64,000 bases of DNA from Pedobacter psychroterrae (GTDB taxonomy: Bacteria; Bacteroidota; Bacteroidia; Sphingobacteriales; Sphingobacteriaceae). Positions 8,170 through 17,081 of the stretch are shown one piece after another. Location of the stretch: positions 98,014 through 162,013 of the forward strand of contig NZ_SJSL01000009.1 in NCBI RefSeq assembly GCF_004331695.1, written 5' to 3'. The notes beneath the pieces are model-generated. The model was not told where the DNA came from. It saw only the letters and a program-made list of their open reading frames with translations, and searched no databases. The number at the start of each line of letters is the position of its first letter. Position 1 is the first letter of the stretch. The position numbers and the translations under genes were made by a program.

Positions 8170-10338
8170 ATGATTTTATTATCCGCCCTGGACTTTTCTT
8201 TACCGTTACGCAATCCGGTGATCATCTTTTCGCTGGTATTGTTTATCATTTTGTTTTCCCCGATCATCTTTAAGAAAATAAAAGTACCTCATATTATCGG
8301 GTTAATTGTGTCGGGTGTAATAGTGGGACCGTATTGTTTAAACCTGCTGAGACGGGACAGCAGCATCGTATTGTTTGGGACTGTTGGCCTGCTGTACATC
8401 ATGTTTCTGGCTGGTCTGGAAATTGACCTGGCCGAGTTTAAGAAGAACCGGAAGCGGATACTGGTTTTTGGCTTGTTAACCTTTATATTTCCGCTGACGT
8501 TCGGTACACTTGCCAGTTATTACCTGCTGGGTTACGGGTTTTTATCCTCTTTATTGCTGGCCAGTATGTTTTCTACCCATACGCTTGTTTCTTATCCCAT
8601 AGCCAGTAAATACGGGGTCATCAGAAACAGGGCAGTGAGCATGACGGTAGGCGGGACAATGATCACTGATATCCTCGCACTATTAATCCTGGCGGGGATT
8701 GCGGGAATGACAAAAGAAGATGTTTCTGCTACTTTCTGGTTGCAGCTGGGAGGTTCTACAATCGTTTTTGTCGCCATCGTATTTGCTCTATTTCCTTTGA
8801 TCATCAGGTGGTTTTTCAAACATTTTGAGGACAGCATCTCGCAATATATTTTTGTACTGGCAATGGTTTTTCTTGCCTCATTTCTGGCAGAGGCTGCTGG
8901 TGTGGAAGCCATTATCGGTGCGTTCTTTTCTGGCCTGGTACTCAATAAATTTGTGCCACATACATCTCCATTGATGAATAGAATAGATTTTGTAGGCAAC
9001 GCGATATTCATTCCTTTTTTCCTGATCAGCGTAGGTATGCTGGTGGATGTAACGGTATTGGTAAAAGGTTGGGGGGCGCTGAAAGTAGCCGGGATTATTC
9101 TTTTTGTGGCATTGGCTACCAAGTACCTGGCAGCCTGGCTGACTCAGCGGATCTTTAAACTGAGCCCTACGGAAGGAAAAATGATCTTTGGGCTGAGTTC
9201 TTCCCATGCAGCGGCTACGCTGGCCATTATTTTGGTAGGTTATAACATTATCACAGGAGAAACAGCATCGGGTGAACCGATCAGGTTATTGAATGAAGAT
9301 GTGCTGAATGGTACGATTTTGCTGATACTGGTAAGTTGCGGGGTAAGTTCTTTTGTGGTAGAGGGGGTATCTAAGAAGCTGGCTTTTGATCAGGAACAGG
9401 AGGATACGAATGACGAAGCCGAACAGCCTGATGAAAGGATACTGGTGTCGCTTGCCTATCCGGATATGATCACGCAGCTGGTTGATTTTGGTGTTATCTT
9501 GAAGCCCAGGAAGACGCATACTTCGATTTATGGACTGAATGTGATCGATGATGAAAGCACAAAAGGCAATCATGCAGGTGCCTCCCGGAAAATTCTTGAG
9601 AAGGCTGTCTCACATGCGGCAGCATCAGAAAATACCATTATTCCCATCACAAGGTATGATTCGAGTATCAGTAACGGAATTGTTTATACGATCAAAGAGC
9701 ACGGAATCAGTGATATTGTAATCGGACTTCATAAACAGGCTGATCAGCACACTTTTCTTGGTACCAAAGCTGAAAATATTATCAGAAGGGTACATGAGAC
9801 CATTTATATTTACAAACCGACACAGCCTTTTAATACCTTTAAACGGATTGTTGTTGTCATGCTGCCAAAGGCAGAGACAGAGCCTGGATTTTTGCATTGG
9901 CTAAGGAAAGTCATGGTCATGGCAAAGGAAGCAGGGATCTCTATTAATTTTTACGGTACAGCTGTCACCAATCAGCTTATCGGGAAGGTGATGGAGAGAA
10001 GCTCGTATGTGGTTAAGGTACAGTTTAATGAATTTGATAACTGGGATGACTTCCTGATCTTTAGCAAGGAGCTGAAGCTGAACGATCTTTTTATTATTGT
10101 TTCTTCACGTAAAGGGCATAATTCGTATATTCCTCAGTTAAAAAAACTTCCTTATTATCTATCAAGTTATTTTCACAAACAAAGTTTGATCATTCTCTAT
10201 CCCAAGCAATTGGAGTCAGGTATAAATATGGGTGATATAGAGCAGGCAGACAGTAACCTGATAGAAACCATTTCAGATCAGCTGGATGCTATAGGAAAAG
10301 CAGGTAAGTATGTTAAAGGCCTGTTTAAAGGTAAATAG
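8170..10338 (+). CDS. CPA2-family cation:proton antiporter with C-terminal stress-protein-like domains
   Basis: 722 residues. The first ~410 form the 12-13 membrane segments of a Kef/NhaP-type exchanger (KVPHIIGLIVSGVIVGP, FLAGLEIDLAEFKKN, EAIIGAFFSGLVLN, SSSHAAATLAIILVGYN). Residues ~430-700 form two soluble alpha/beta domains resembling tandem universal stress protein domains rather than the RCK/TrkA-N domain of KefC. Likely Na+(K+)/H+ exchange at the inner membrane, gated by the soluble domain. The lipoprotein just upstream may be an accessory. Ion specificity is not readable from sequence. Confidence 0.85.
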   Translation: MILLSALDFSLPLRNPVIIFSLVLFIILFSPIIFKKIKVPHIIGLIVSGVIVGPYCLNLLRRDSSIVLFGTVGLLYIMFLAGLEIDLAEFKKNRKRILVFGLLTFIFPLTFGTLASYYLLGYGFLSSLLLASMFSTHTLVSYPIASKYGVIRNRAVSMTVGGTMITDILALLILAGIAGMTKEDVSATFWLQLGGSTIVFVAIVFALFPLIIRWFFKHFEDSISQYIFVLAMVFLASFLAEAAGVEAIIGAFFSGLVLNKFVPHTSPLMNRIDFVGNAIFIPFFLISVGMLVDVTVLVKGWGALKVAGIILFVALATKYLAAWLTQRIFKLSPTEGKMIFGLSSSHAAATLAIILVGYNIITGETASGEPIRLLNEDVLNGTILLILVSCGVSSFVVEGVSKKLAFDQEQEDTNDEAEQPDERILVSLAYPDMITQLVDFGVILKPRKTHTSIYGLNVIDDESTKGNHAGASRKILEKAVSHAAASENTIIPITRYDSSISNGIVYTIKEHGISDIVIGLHKQADQHTFLGTKAENIIRRVHETIYIYKPTQPFNTFKRIVVVMLPKAETEPGFLHWLRKVMVMAKEAGISINFYGTAVTNQLIGKVMERSSYVVKVQFNEFDNWDDFLIFSKELKLNDLFIIVSSRKGHNSYIPQLKKLPYYLSSYFHKQSLIILYPKQLESGINMGDIEQADSNLIETISDQLDAIGKAGKYVKGLFKGK

Positions 10339-10390
10339 CATATAGCAGGATAGTTCATTAAAATAGAAGAATAAACTATGGTGTCAGCTA

Positions 10391-10398
10391 TAAATTTG
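10391..10398 (+). promoter_or_regulatory. Candidate -7 box of the first GH29 gene
   Basis: TAAATTTG matches TAnnTTTG. A start point near 10405 would give a ~44-nt leader to the ATG at 10449 and would exclude the in-frame TTG at 10407 as the start. Confidence 0.4.
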
Positions 10399-10448
10399 GT
10401 CTAGTTTTGATTAGCTTAAACAGCTTCATTAACTTTCAGAACAACCAA

Positions 10449-11852
10449 ATGAAACAAAGACCCAGTATTTTAATAGGCCTTACCTTACTTTCAATATGCT
10501 TTGCTGTAAACCCTTATAGTAGTTACGCACAAAAAAAAACCCTTTCTGAACTTCAACAGGGATTTGTAGACCTACGCTTTGGTATGTTTATCCACTACAA
10601 TATCCCGACCTATCAGAATGAAGACTGGGCAGATCCTGAAGCATCAGCAGCTATATTTGACCCTAAAAAACTGAACTGTGACCAATGGGCAAAGGCTGCA
10701 AAGTCTGCAAACATGACCTATGGTTGCCTTACCACCAAACACCATAGTGGATTTGCCATCTGGAATACAAAGACGACCGATTACAGTGTGATGAGCAGTC
10801 CGCTAAAAAGGGATGTTGTAAAGGAATTTACAGATGCTTTCAGGGCCGATGGCCTTAAAGTGATGCTTTACTATTCTATCCTGGACACGCACCATAAACT
10901 GCGTCCGAACAGTATTACCCCAGCGCATATCAAAATGGTAAAGGCACAGTTGACAGAGTTGCTGACAAATTATGGGGAGATCGGAGCGATTATCATTGAT
11001 GGCTGGGACGCGCCCTGGTCCAGGATCTCTTATGATGAAATACCTTTTGAAGAGATCTACACTTTAATAAAATCGATACAGCCAAATTGCCTGGTAATGG
11101 ACCTGAATGCGGCAAAATATCCTGCCGAGGCACTTTTTTATACGGATATCAAATCTTATGAGCAAAATGCAGGTCAGCACATTTCCAAGGAGAGCAACAG
11201 GCTTCCGGCAATGTCCTGCCTTCCGCTGAATAATTCATGGTTCTGGAAGAGCTCTTTTCCGAATGAGCCGGTGCGGAAACCATCTTCTATGGTGAACGAC
11301 AACATTATACCGCTCAATGAGGCTTTATGTAATTTTATGCTCAATGTAGCACCTAATAGGGATGGACTACTGGACGACAATGCACTTGCTGCCTTGAAAG
11401 AAATAGGGGATACCTGGTCTAATAAAGGTCCTGTCGCTAAATTGCCGGTTTATGATGCGCCTATTATTTCAACCAATCTGGTTAAAAAAAGACCGTCCAA
11501 TTCGAGTTGGGGTTATGATTCTAATATCATGGACTTTGCCAACGATGATAATTTTGGCTCATCGTGGGTATCCAACCCCATTGTAAAACAGCCCTGGCTG
11601 GAGGTTTCTCTGGATAAAGAAATGCATTTTAACACAATTGTGGTTACAGAAAACAAGCCCAACATAAAAAAATACCGCCTGGAATACTATCAGAAAGGAG
11701 TATGGAAGCCGATTCTTTCTGGAGAAAACAGCAGCAGGGTAAAAGTTCACCGTTTTCCATCGGTGCAGGGAAGTAAAGTAAGGATCACCATTGATGGGTC
11801 TGATAAAATAGCAAGCCTGGCTGAATTCGGGGTTTACCAGGAAAAAAGGTAA
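10449..11852 (+). CDS. Secreted GH29 alpha-L-fucosidase with C-terminal F5/8 type C-like domain
   Basis: 467 residues with a signal peptide (MKQRPSIL... to SSYAQK). The catalytic (beta/alpha)8 barrel shows GH29 marks: RFGMFIHYNIPTYQNEDWADP, TKHHSGFAIWNTKTTDYSVM and FRADGLKVMLYYSILDTHH. IIIDGWDAPW holds the nucleophile Asp. Residues ~335-465 look like a discoidin/F5-8C carbohydrate-binding module (WLEVSLDKEMHFNTIVV, SKVRITIDG, LAEFGVY). It hydrolyses terminal alpha-L-fucosides, probably in the periplasm. The shortened barrel and IIIDG in place of the usual LWFDG suggest an atypical subfamily. Confidence 0.88.
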   Translation: MKQRPSILIGLTLLSICFAVNPYSSYAQKKTLSELQQGFVDLRFGMFIHYNIPTYQNEDWADPEASAAIFDPKKLNCDQWAKAAKSANMTYGCLTTKHHSGFAIWNTKTTDYSVMSSPLKRDVVKEFTDAFRADGLKVMLYYSILDTHHKLRPNSITPAHIKMVKAQLTELLTNYGEIGAIIIDGWDAPWSRISYDEIPFEEIYTLIKSIQPNCLVMDLNAAKYPAEALFYTDIKSYEQNAGQHISKESNRLPAMSCLPLNNSWFWKSSFPNEPVRKPSSMVNDNIIPLNEALCNFMLNVAPNRDGLLDDNALAALKEIGDTWSNKGPVAKLPVYDAPIISTNLVKKRPSNSSWGYDSNIMDFANDDNFGSSWVSNPIVKQPWLEVSLDKEMHFNTIVVTENKPNIKKYRLEYYQKGVWKPILSGENSSRVKVHRFPSVQGSKVRITIDGSDKIASLAEFGVYQEKR

Positions 11853-11947
11853 ATTTAATGCTATAAAAGGCATGGTTAGCTGTTTGTTAATGTTTTTTTA
11901 ATGGTTAACCTGTTTTTTGTGCTTAATTTTAAATTCACACAAAGCAC

Positions 11948-13210
11948 ATGAGTAAAATTTACATCCAATTACTAATTGTATTGTTTTTTTTGAGCAATGC
12001 AATGGCCCAGATCAAGCACAGCAAAAATTCGAGGTTCAAAAGCTATAAAGGGCTGATCATGGCCGGATATCAAGGCTGGCACAATGCACCTGAGGATGGG
12101 GCGGGGCGCGGCTGGTACCATTATACATCAAAAGGAAAGTTTGAACCAGGAAGTACCAATGTAGATCTGTGGGCAGAGACTAAAGAATATCCGAAGGTAT
12201 ACAAAACACCTTTTCTCCATGCTGATGGTACACCTGCGTACCTGCAAAGTGCCCATGATGCCTCTACGGTAGATGTTCATTTCAGGTGGATGAAAGCGTA
12301 TGGACTTGATGGCGTGTTTATGCAGCGTTTTGTAGCAGAGATCAGGGGGAAATCAGGTAGAAACCATTTTAATACTGTGCTGCGCAATGCGCTGGCTTCC
12401 TCAAGAAAATATGGCCGGGCGATATCTGTCATGTATGACCTTTCGGGGACCCGGGACAGTGTAGATGTGCCGGTATTGATCAACGACTGGAAAAATCTGG
12501 TAGACAGCATGAAGATCACCAGTCAGGGAAATAACCAGACCTATCTGTACCACAATGGTAAGCCATTGGTGGTATTGTGGGGGGTAGGATTTAACGATAA
12601 CAGGAGGTATACACTTAAAGACATTGAGAAAATGATTGATTTCCTCAAAAATGACCCTGTATATGGTGGTTGCTCGGTGATGTTGGGTGTTCCTACCTAC
12701 TGGCGTGAATTTGGAAGTGATACACAAAAAGATCCTCTCCTGCACAAGCTCATTTTAAAGGCAGATATTGTCCATCCATGGACGATAGGGAGGTATGATA
12801 CAGAGGCGGCGTACGAACGGTATGCGGTGGTACAAAAATCCGATATACAATGGTGCCTGGAGCACAAGATAGATTATACAGGTGTCGTATTTCCTGGATT
12901 TAGCTGGCACAACATGAATCCGGGATCTCCGTCAGATCAGATACCAAGAAACAGGGGGAAGTTTTTCTGGAAACAGTTGTCTACCGCAATAAAAAACGGG
13001 GCGGAGATGCTGTATGTAGCCATGTTTGACGAAGTCGACGAGGCCACAGCCATCTTTAAGATTTCTAAAAATCCGCCAGTGGGTGCGAGTAAATTTGTAG
13101 CTTTTGAAGAAGATATCCCCTCAGACTATTACCTGTATCTTACGGGTTATGCAGGGAAGATGCTGAGGAAGCAAGTTCCTTTTATTCAGGAAGTTCCATT
13201 GCATAAGTAA
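11948..13210 (+). CDS. Secreted GH71/GH99-like glycoside hydrolase
   Basis: 420 residues, signal peptide ending NAMAQ. The protein matches the pattern of GH71/99-like hydrolases: GLIMAGYQGWHNAPEDG near the start, HFRWMKAYGLDGVFMQRFV, YDLSG, KPLVVLWGVGF and MLGVPTYWREF. Near residue 360 the segment MFDEVDEATAI lines up with the NEWHEGTQI catalytic loop of GH99 endo-mannosidases; both acidic residues of the E-x-x-E pair are kept. The substrate could be an alpha-mannan or another glycan. It follows the GH29 gene after 95 bp, on the same strand. Confidence 0.75.
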   Translation: MSKIYIQLLIVLFFLSNAMAQIKHSKNSRFKSYKGLIMAGYQGWHNAPEDGAGRGWYHYTSKGKFEPGSTNVDLWAETKEYPKVYKTPFLHADGTPAYLQSAHDASTVDVHFRWMKAYGLDGVFMQRFVAEIRGKSGRNHFNTVLRNALASSRKYGRAISVMYDLSGTRDSVDVPVLINDWKNLVDSMKITSQGNNQTYLYHNGKPLVVLWGVGFNDNRRYTLKDIEKMIDFLKNDPVYGGCSVMLGVPTYWREFGSDTQKDPLLHKLILKADIVHPWTIGRYDTEAAYERYAVVQKSDIQWCLEHKIDYTGVVFPGFSWHNMNPGSPSDQIPRNRGKFFWKQLSTAIKNGAEMLYVAMFDEVDEATAIFKISKNPPVGASKFVAFEEDIPSDYYLYLTGYAGKMLRKQVPFIQEVPLHK

Positions 13211-13305
13211 GGTTTTTAGTATGGCTGATTATACATGTCGCCTTAATGTTGCAAACATACAATTGCTTTTTTATGAATAAGATTAGGGATTAACCAAATG
13301 TTTAG

Positions 13306-13313
13306 TATGTTTG
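13306..13313 (+). promoter_or_regulatory. Candidate -7 box of the carotenoid operon
   Basis: TATGTTTG (TAnnTTTG) overlaps the left arm of the large palindrome. A repressor bound there would cover both this box and the transcription start near 13320. No clear -33 element is visible. Confidence 0.4.
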
Positions 13314-13346
13314 TCTAGATTTATATTTATAAATCTAGACAAACAT
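13307..13346. promoter_or_regulatory. 40-bp perfect palindrome over the carH-like start codon, probable operator
   Basis: The left arm ATGTTTGTCTAGATTTA (13307-13323) and right arm TAAATCTAGACAAACAT (13330-13346) are perfect 17-bp complements around the 6-nt spacer TATTTA. The right arm includes the first two bases of the regulator's own ATG. A dyad of this size in front of a MerR-type repressor gene points to autoregulation of the whole operon. Confidence 0.75.
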
Positions 13347-14244
13347 GAAATATTCTATATCAGATCTGGAGCAGTTATCAGGAGTGCAGACCCATACCAT
13401 CAGGATTTGGGAGCGCAGGTATAAGGCACTGGAACCTATGCGTTCTGCCGGTAATACGCGCTTTTATGATGACAATCATTTGCTAAGACTGTTGAATATA
13501 GTTGGCCTTAGCAAAACGGGACTAAAAATATCTCAGGTTTGTGCTTTGTCTGATAATGAAGTAGATGACTTATTGAAAGAAGAAATAGATAAGACGCTTT
13601 CAAGCGATGCACAGTTTGAATACTACATTTCTAAGTTGCTGAACTATGGTTTGTCATATAATGAAACGGATTTCGATCAGCTGATCAGTAAATGTATCCT
13701 GGATTATGGAATGACAAGTACTTACAAGAATGTGATCTATCCTTTACTTTTAAGGCTGGGGCTGATGTGGAGAAGAGAACACATTTGTCCGGCCCAGGAG
13801 CACTTTTTGTCAAACATTATCCGGCAGAAGATGTTTGTAGCGATTAATGATCTCCCTCTTAAGTCCGGTCACGGTCCTTGCTGGCTACTTTTTTTACCTG
13901 AGGATGAAGACCATGATATAGGATTGTTATTTGCTAATTATGTACTAAGGCTGATGGGACATAAAGTATTATTTCTGGGTGCAAAAGTACCATTTGAATC
14001 GGTAAAGGATGCGGTATCCAATAATAAGGTAGCTCATTTGCTACTTTTTTTTGTACACTCCAGGCCGGTTAGTGATGCTAATGAGTATCTGAACCGCTTA
14101 AGTAATGATTTTAAAGACCTATCTATCCATATAGCAGGCAATACCAGACTGATTGAAGAACTTCAAATTGGCAGTAATGTTAGTTGGTTTAAGAGCATAG
14201 AAGAATTTGAGGATATAATAAAGGGCGTTCAGCATGTTTCATAA
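13345..14244 (+). CDS. CarH-like MerR-family transcriptional regulator with cobalamin-binding domain
   Basis: 299 residues. Residues 1-70 form a MerR winged helix (IRIWERRYKAL...GNTRFYDDNHLLRLLNI). Residues ~85-170 form the helical cap and ~175-295 the B12-binding Rossmann domain. The CarH motif W-x9-EH is exact (W142, E152-H153). The lower-ligand motif E-x-H-x-x-G is present (E188, H190, G193). The residue after W142 is Arg, whereas T. thermophilus CarH has a His there (His132) that becomes a cobalt ligand after light. Predicted to repress carotenogenesis in the dark as an adenosylcobalamin-bound tetramer and release DNA in light. It overlaps crtI by 11 bp. Confidence 0.85.
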   Translation: MKYSISDLEQLSGVQTHTIRIWERRYKALEPMRSAGNTRFYDDNHLLRLLNIVGLSKTGLKISQVCALSDNEVDDLLKEEIDKTLSSDAQFEYYISKLLNYGLSYNETDFDQLISKCILDYGMTSTYKNVIYPLLLRLGLMWRREHICPAQEHFLSNIIRQKMFVAINDLPLKSGHGPCWLLFLPEDEDHDIGLLFANYVLRLMGHKVLFLGAKVPFESVKDAVSNNKVAHLLLFFVHSRPVSDANEYLNRLSNDFKDLSIHIAGNTRLIEELQIGSNVSWFKSIEEFEDIIKGVQHVS

Positions 14245-15745
14245 ACCAAACACCCATATACCAGAAATTGCGGTAATAGGTTCCGGTTTTGCCGGCATCA
14301 GTGCTGCGGCTTATCTGGCCAAATCAGGTTATAAGGTAGATGTTTATGAAAAGAACAACGATCTGGGTGGCCGTGCCAGGCAACTGCATACAGAAAATGG
14401 TTATATTTTTGATATGGGCCCGAGCTGGTACTGGATGCCGGAAGTATTTGAGAAATTCTTCAATGATTTTGGCCATAAGGCAAGTGATTTTTATGAACTG
14501 GAGTTGCTGGATCCCGGTTTTTCGATAGTATTTGGGATTGATGATGTGATGGATATTCCCGCAGATTATCAATCGTTGACAGCGTTGTTTGAATCTATAG
14601 AGAAGGGGAGTGGGGAACAGCTTGCTTCGTTTTTGACGGAAGCGGAATACAAATACAAAATTGGGATGGATAAACTGGTATATAAGCCCGGATTGTCGGT
14701 TTTTGAATTTCTGGATGCAGATCTGATTAAAGGTATGTTTAAGCTGCAGGTATTTACTTCGTTTAGCAAACATGTAAGAAGCTTTTTTAAGCATCCAAAA
14801 TTGATTGCTTTGATGGAATTTCCAGTGCTTTTTCTAGGTGCCATGCCGGAAGATACTCCTGCTTTATATAGCCTGATGAACTATGCCGGCTTAAAGCTGG
14901 GTACATGGTATCCAAAAGGTGGATTTGGAAAGGTGGTACAGGCGATGAAATCAGTAGCTGAAACCAATGGGGTAAAGTTCCATACAGATGAAGCAGTTGT
15001 ACATTTGGAGGTAAAAGACAAATTAATTAGCAGCGTGAGAACCAAAACCCTGGATAAACGCTATGACGGGGTGATTGCAGCTGCAGATTATCACCATGTG
15101 GAGGAGCAGCTGCTGGGTAATGCTGACAGGAACTATACAGCAGCATACTGGGATAAGCGTGTGCTTGCTCCTTCCTCTTTGATCTTTTATCTGGGACTGA
15201 CAAAGAGGGTTAAGCGCCTGGGCCATCATACGCTATTCTTTGAAGAAGAACTTAAACAACATGCAATAGAAATTTATAAAACCCCTCAATGGCCTTCAAA
15301 GCCACTGTTTTATGTTTGCTGTCCGTCTAAAACAGATGATAGTGTAGCTCCTGATGGGCATGAGAACCTGTTCATACTGATGCCCCTGGCACCGGATATG
15401 GAAGATAATGAAGATTTGAGAGAGAAATATTTCCATATGATCCTCGATCGTCTTGAAGCTTATACTGGTGATCAGATCCGTGTTCATCTGGATTATAAAA
15501 AAAGCTATTGCGTGTCAGATTTTAAAGCGGATTATAATTCTTATAAAGGGAATGCTTATGGGTTGGCAAATACCTTAATGCAAACAGCTAATCTTAAACC
15601 CTCCATCAGAAATAACCATATAAACAACCTTTTCTATGCTGGTCAGCTTACGGTGCCAGGCCCGGGTGTACCCCCGTCTATCATATCGGGCAATGTAGCG
15701 GCCAAACAACTTATAAAGTACTTTAACAACAAGGAAACCCTATGA
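14234..15745 (+). CDS. crtI: Phytoene desaturase CrtI
   Basis: 503 residues. An N-terminal FAD-binding Rossmann motif (AVIGSGFAGISAAAYLAKSG, then YEKNNDLGGRAR) is followed by the CrtI family start FDMGPSWYWMPEVFE and the C-terminal signature YAGQLTVPGPGVPPSIISG. The enzyme desaturates phytoene to lycopene at the membrane. It overlaps the regulator upstream by 11 bp and crtB by 4 bp, so it is the first enzyme of a translationally coupled operon. Confidence 0.93.
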   Translation: MFHKPNTHIPEIAVIGSGFAGISAAAYLAKSGYKVDVYEKNNDLGGRARQLHTENGYIFDMGPSWYWMPEVFEKFFNDFGHKASDFYELELLDPGFSIVFGIDDVMDIPADYQSLTALFESIEKGSGEQLASFLTEAEYKYKIGMDKLVYKPGLSVFEFLDADLIKGMFKLQVFTSFSKHVRSFFKHPKLIALMEFPVLFLGAMPEDTPALYSLMNYAGLKLGTWYPKGGFGKVVQAMKSVAETNGVKFHTDEAVVHLEVKDKLISSVRTKTLDKRYDGVIAAADYHHVEEQLLGNADRNYTAAYWDKRVLAPSSLIFYLGLTKRVKRLGHHTLFFEEELKQHAIEIYKTPQWPSKPLFYVCCPSKTDDSVAPDGHENLFILMPLAPDMEDNEDLREKYFHMILDRLEAYTGDQIRVHLDYKKSYCVSDFKADYNSYKGNAYGLANTLMQTANLKPSIRNNHINNLFYAGQLTVPGPGVPPSIISGNVAAKQLIKYFNNKETL

Positions 15746-16578
15746 AAGAAACGTTCGATAAGCTGTCTGCAGAATGCAGCAAAATAACTACTCAGCGCTA
15801 TAGCACAAGTTTTTCTCTTGGAATCTATTTTTTGGCTAGAAAATTAAGGAACCCGATCTATTCCATTTATGGATTTGTAAGGTTGGCAGATGAGATTGTG
15901 GATAGTTTTCATAATTATGATAAACCTTATTTGCTGGCAAAGTTCAGGCAGGACTGTTTTGAGTCTATCGAGCATGGAATCAGTTTGAACCCTGTTTTAA
16001 ATTCTTTTCAGCAGGTGGTGAATGACTATGGGATAGCAGAAGAGCTGATTGATCTGTTTTTGAAAAGCATGGAAATGGATCTTGAAGAAAACAATTATAC
16101 ACAAGAAAAGTACGATCAATATATCCTTGGGTCTGCGCAGGTAGTGGGCCTGATGTGTCTGCGTGTATTTACAGAGGGAAATGATGCAGCGTATGACAAG
16201 TTGAAGAATTCGGCCATGAAACTTGGTTCGGCTTTTCAAAAAGTAAATTTCTTAAGGGATGTAAATGCCGACTATAACAACCTGAGCCGCAACTATTTTC
16301 CTAATGTAAATTTGTCGGCTTTTTCTAACCTGGAGAAGAAGATTATTGAACAAGATATAGAAGAAGAATTTAAGGAAGCACTGGAAGGAATCAAACAACT
16401 TCCATCTTCATCCAGAAGTGGTGTTTATCTTGCGTATATTTACTACAAAGAATTGTTTAATAAAATAAAAAAGGTAACAGCAGAACGGGTAATGTCTGAA
16501 AGGATCAGGATCTCAAACAGCCATAAATTTGGCTTGATGTGTGATTCACTGATCAGGTATAAAATGAATGCACTATGA
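15742..16578 (+). CDS. crtB: Phytoene synthase CrtB
   Basis: 278 residues of the squalene/phytoene synthase family. The two Asp-rich metal/diphosphate-binding motifs are visible: DEIVDSFHNYD near residue 52 and FLRDVNADYNNLSRNYFP near residue 170. It condenses two geranylgeranyl diphosphates into phytoene. The GGPP synthase gene is not in this window, so a housekeeping prenyl synthase elsewhere must supply the substrate. ATGA overlaps join it to crtI and to the next gene. Confidence 0.93.
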   Translation: MKETFDKLSAECSKITTQRYSTSFSLGIYFLARKLRNPIYSIYGFVRLADEIVDSFHNYDKPYLLAKFRQDCFESIEHGISLNPVLNSFQQVVNDYGIAEELIDLFLKSMEMDLEENNYTQEKYDQYILGSAQVVGLMCLRVFTEGNDAAYDKLKNSAMKLGSAFQKVNFLRDVNADYNNLSRNYFPNVNLSAFSNLEKKIIEQDIEEEFKEALEGIKQLPSSSRSGVYLAYIYYKELFNKIKKVTAERVMSERIRISNSHKFGLMCDSLIRYKMNAL

Positions 16579-17081
16579 GGTTAATTTTGCTTTTTATATT
16601 TATTGTTGCCGCTAATGCAGCGATCGCAAATCCCGATATTACGGAGTTGAGAGAATTGTATTATAAAGCAGCGATGAGCAAAAAGTCGTGGAAGCAGCTG
16701 TCAAAATTACTTTCACCGGTAGATACTAAATCCCCAGCTGTCTTAGTTTGTTATAGAGGAGTATCAGATATGATGGAAGCAAAATATCTAGTCAGCCCCT
16801 GGAGTAAACTGAAGAGCTACAGATCCGGGAAAAGATTAATTGAAGAAGCCGTTAGGAGAGACATTAAGAACCCGGAGATTCGTTTTTTGCGGTACTCAGT
16901 TCAGACCAATTTGCCTTCTTTTCTTGATTACAAAGATGACATAGCGTCGGACAGGCTGTTTTTAATAGCCAATGTGGACCAAATAAAAGATAAGGTATTG
17001 AAAAATAATATTATACAGTACTTAACTGAAATAAAGGCTTTTAAAGAGGAAGAAATAAAAAGATTAAAAAATGACAGATGA
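16575..17081 (+). CDS. Conserved small exported protein of the carotenoid operon, unknown function
   Basis: 168 residues with a signal peptide (MRLILLFIFIVAANAAIA) and an otherwise all-helical, Lys/Glu-rich mature part (ELRELYYKAAMSKKSWKQLSKLL, EAVRRDIKNPEIRFLRYSVQTNLPSFLDY). It has no enzyme motif. Mature helices of this spacing could form a TPR-like fold. It overlaps crtB by 4 bp and idi by 11 bp, so it is locked into the operon and probably serves carotenoid synthesis or placement in the envelope. From memory, similar short proteins occur at this place in other Bacteroidota carotenoid operons; this was not checked. Confidence 0.75.
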   Translation: MRLILLFIFIVAANAAIANPDITELRELYYKAAMSKKSWKQLSKLLSPVDTKSPAVLVCYRGVSDMMEAKYLVSPWSKLKSYRSGKRLIEEAVRRDIKNPEIRFLRYSVQTNLPSFLDYKDDIASDRLFLIANVDQIKDKVLKNNIIQYLTEIKAFKEEEIKRLKNDR

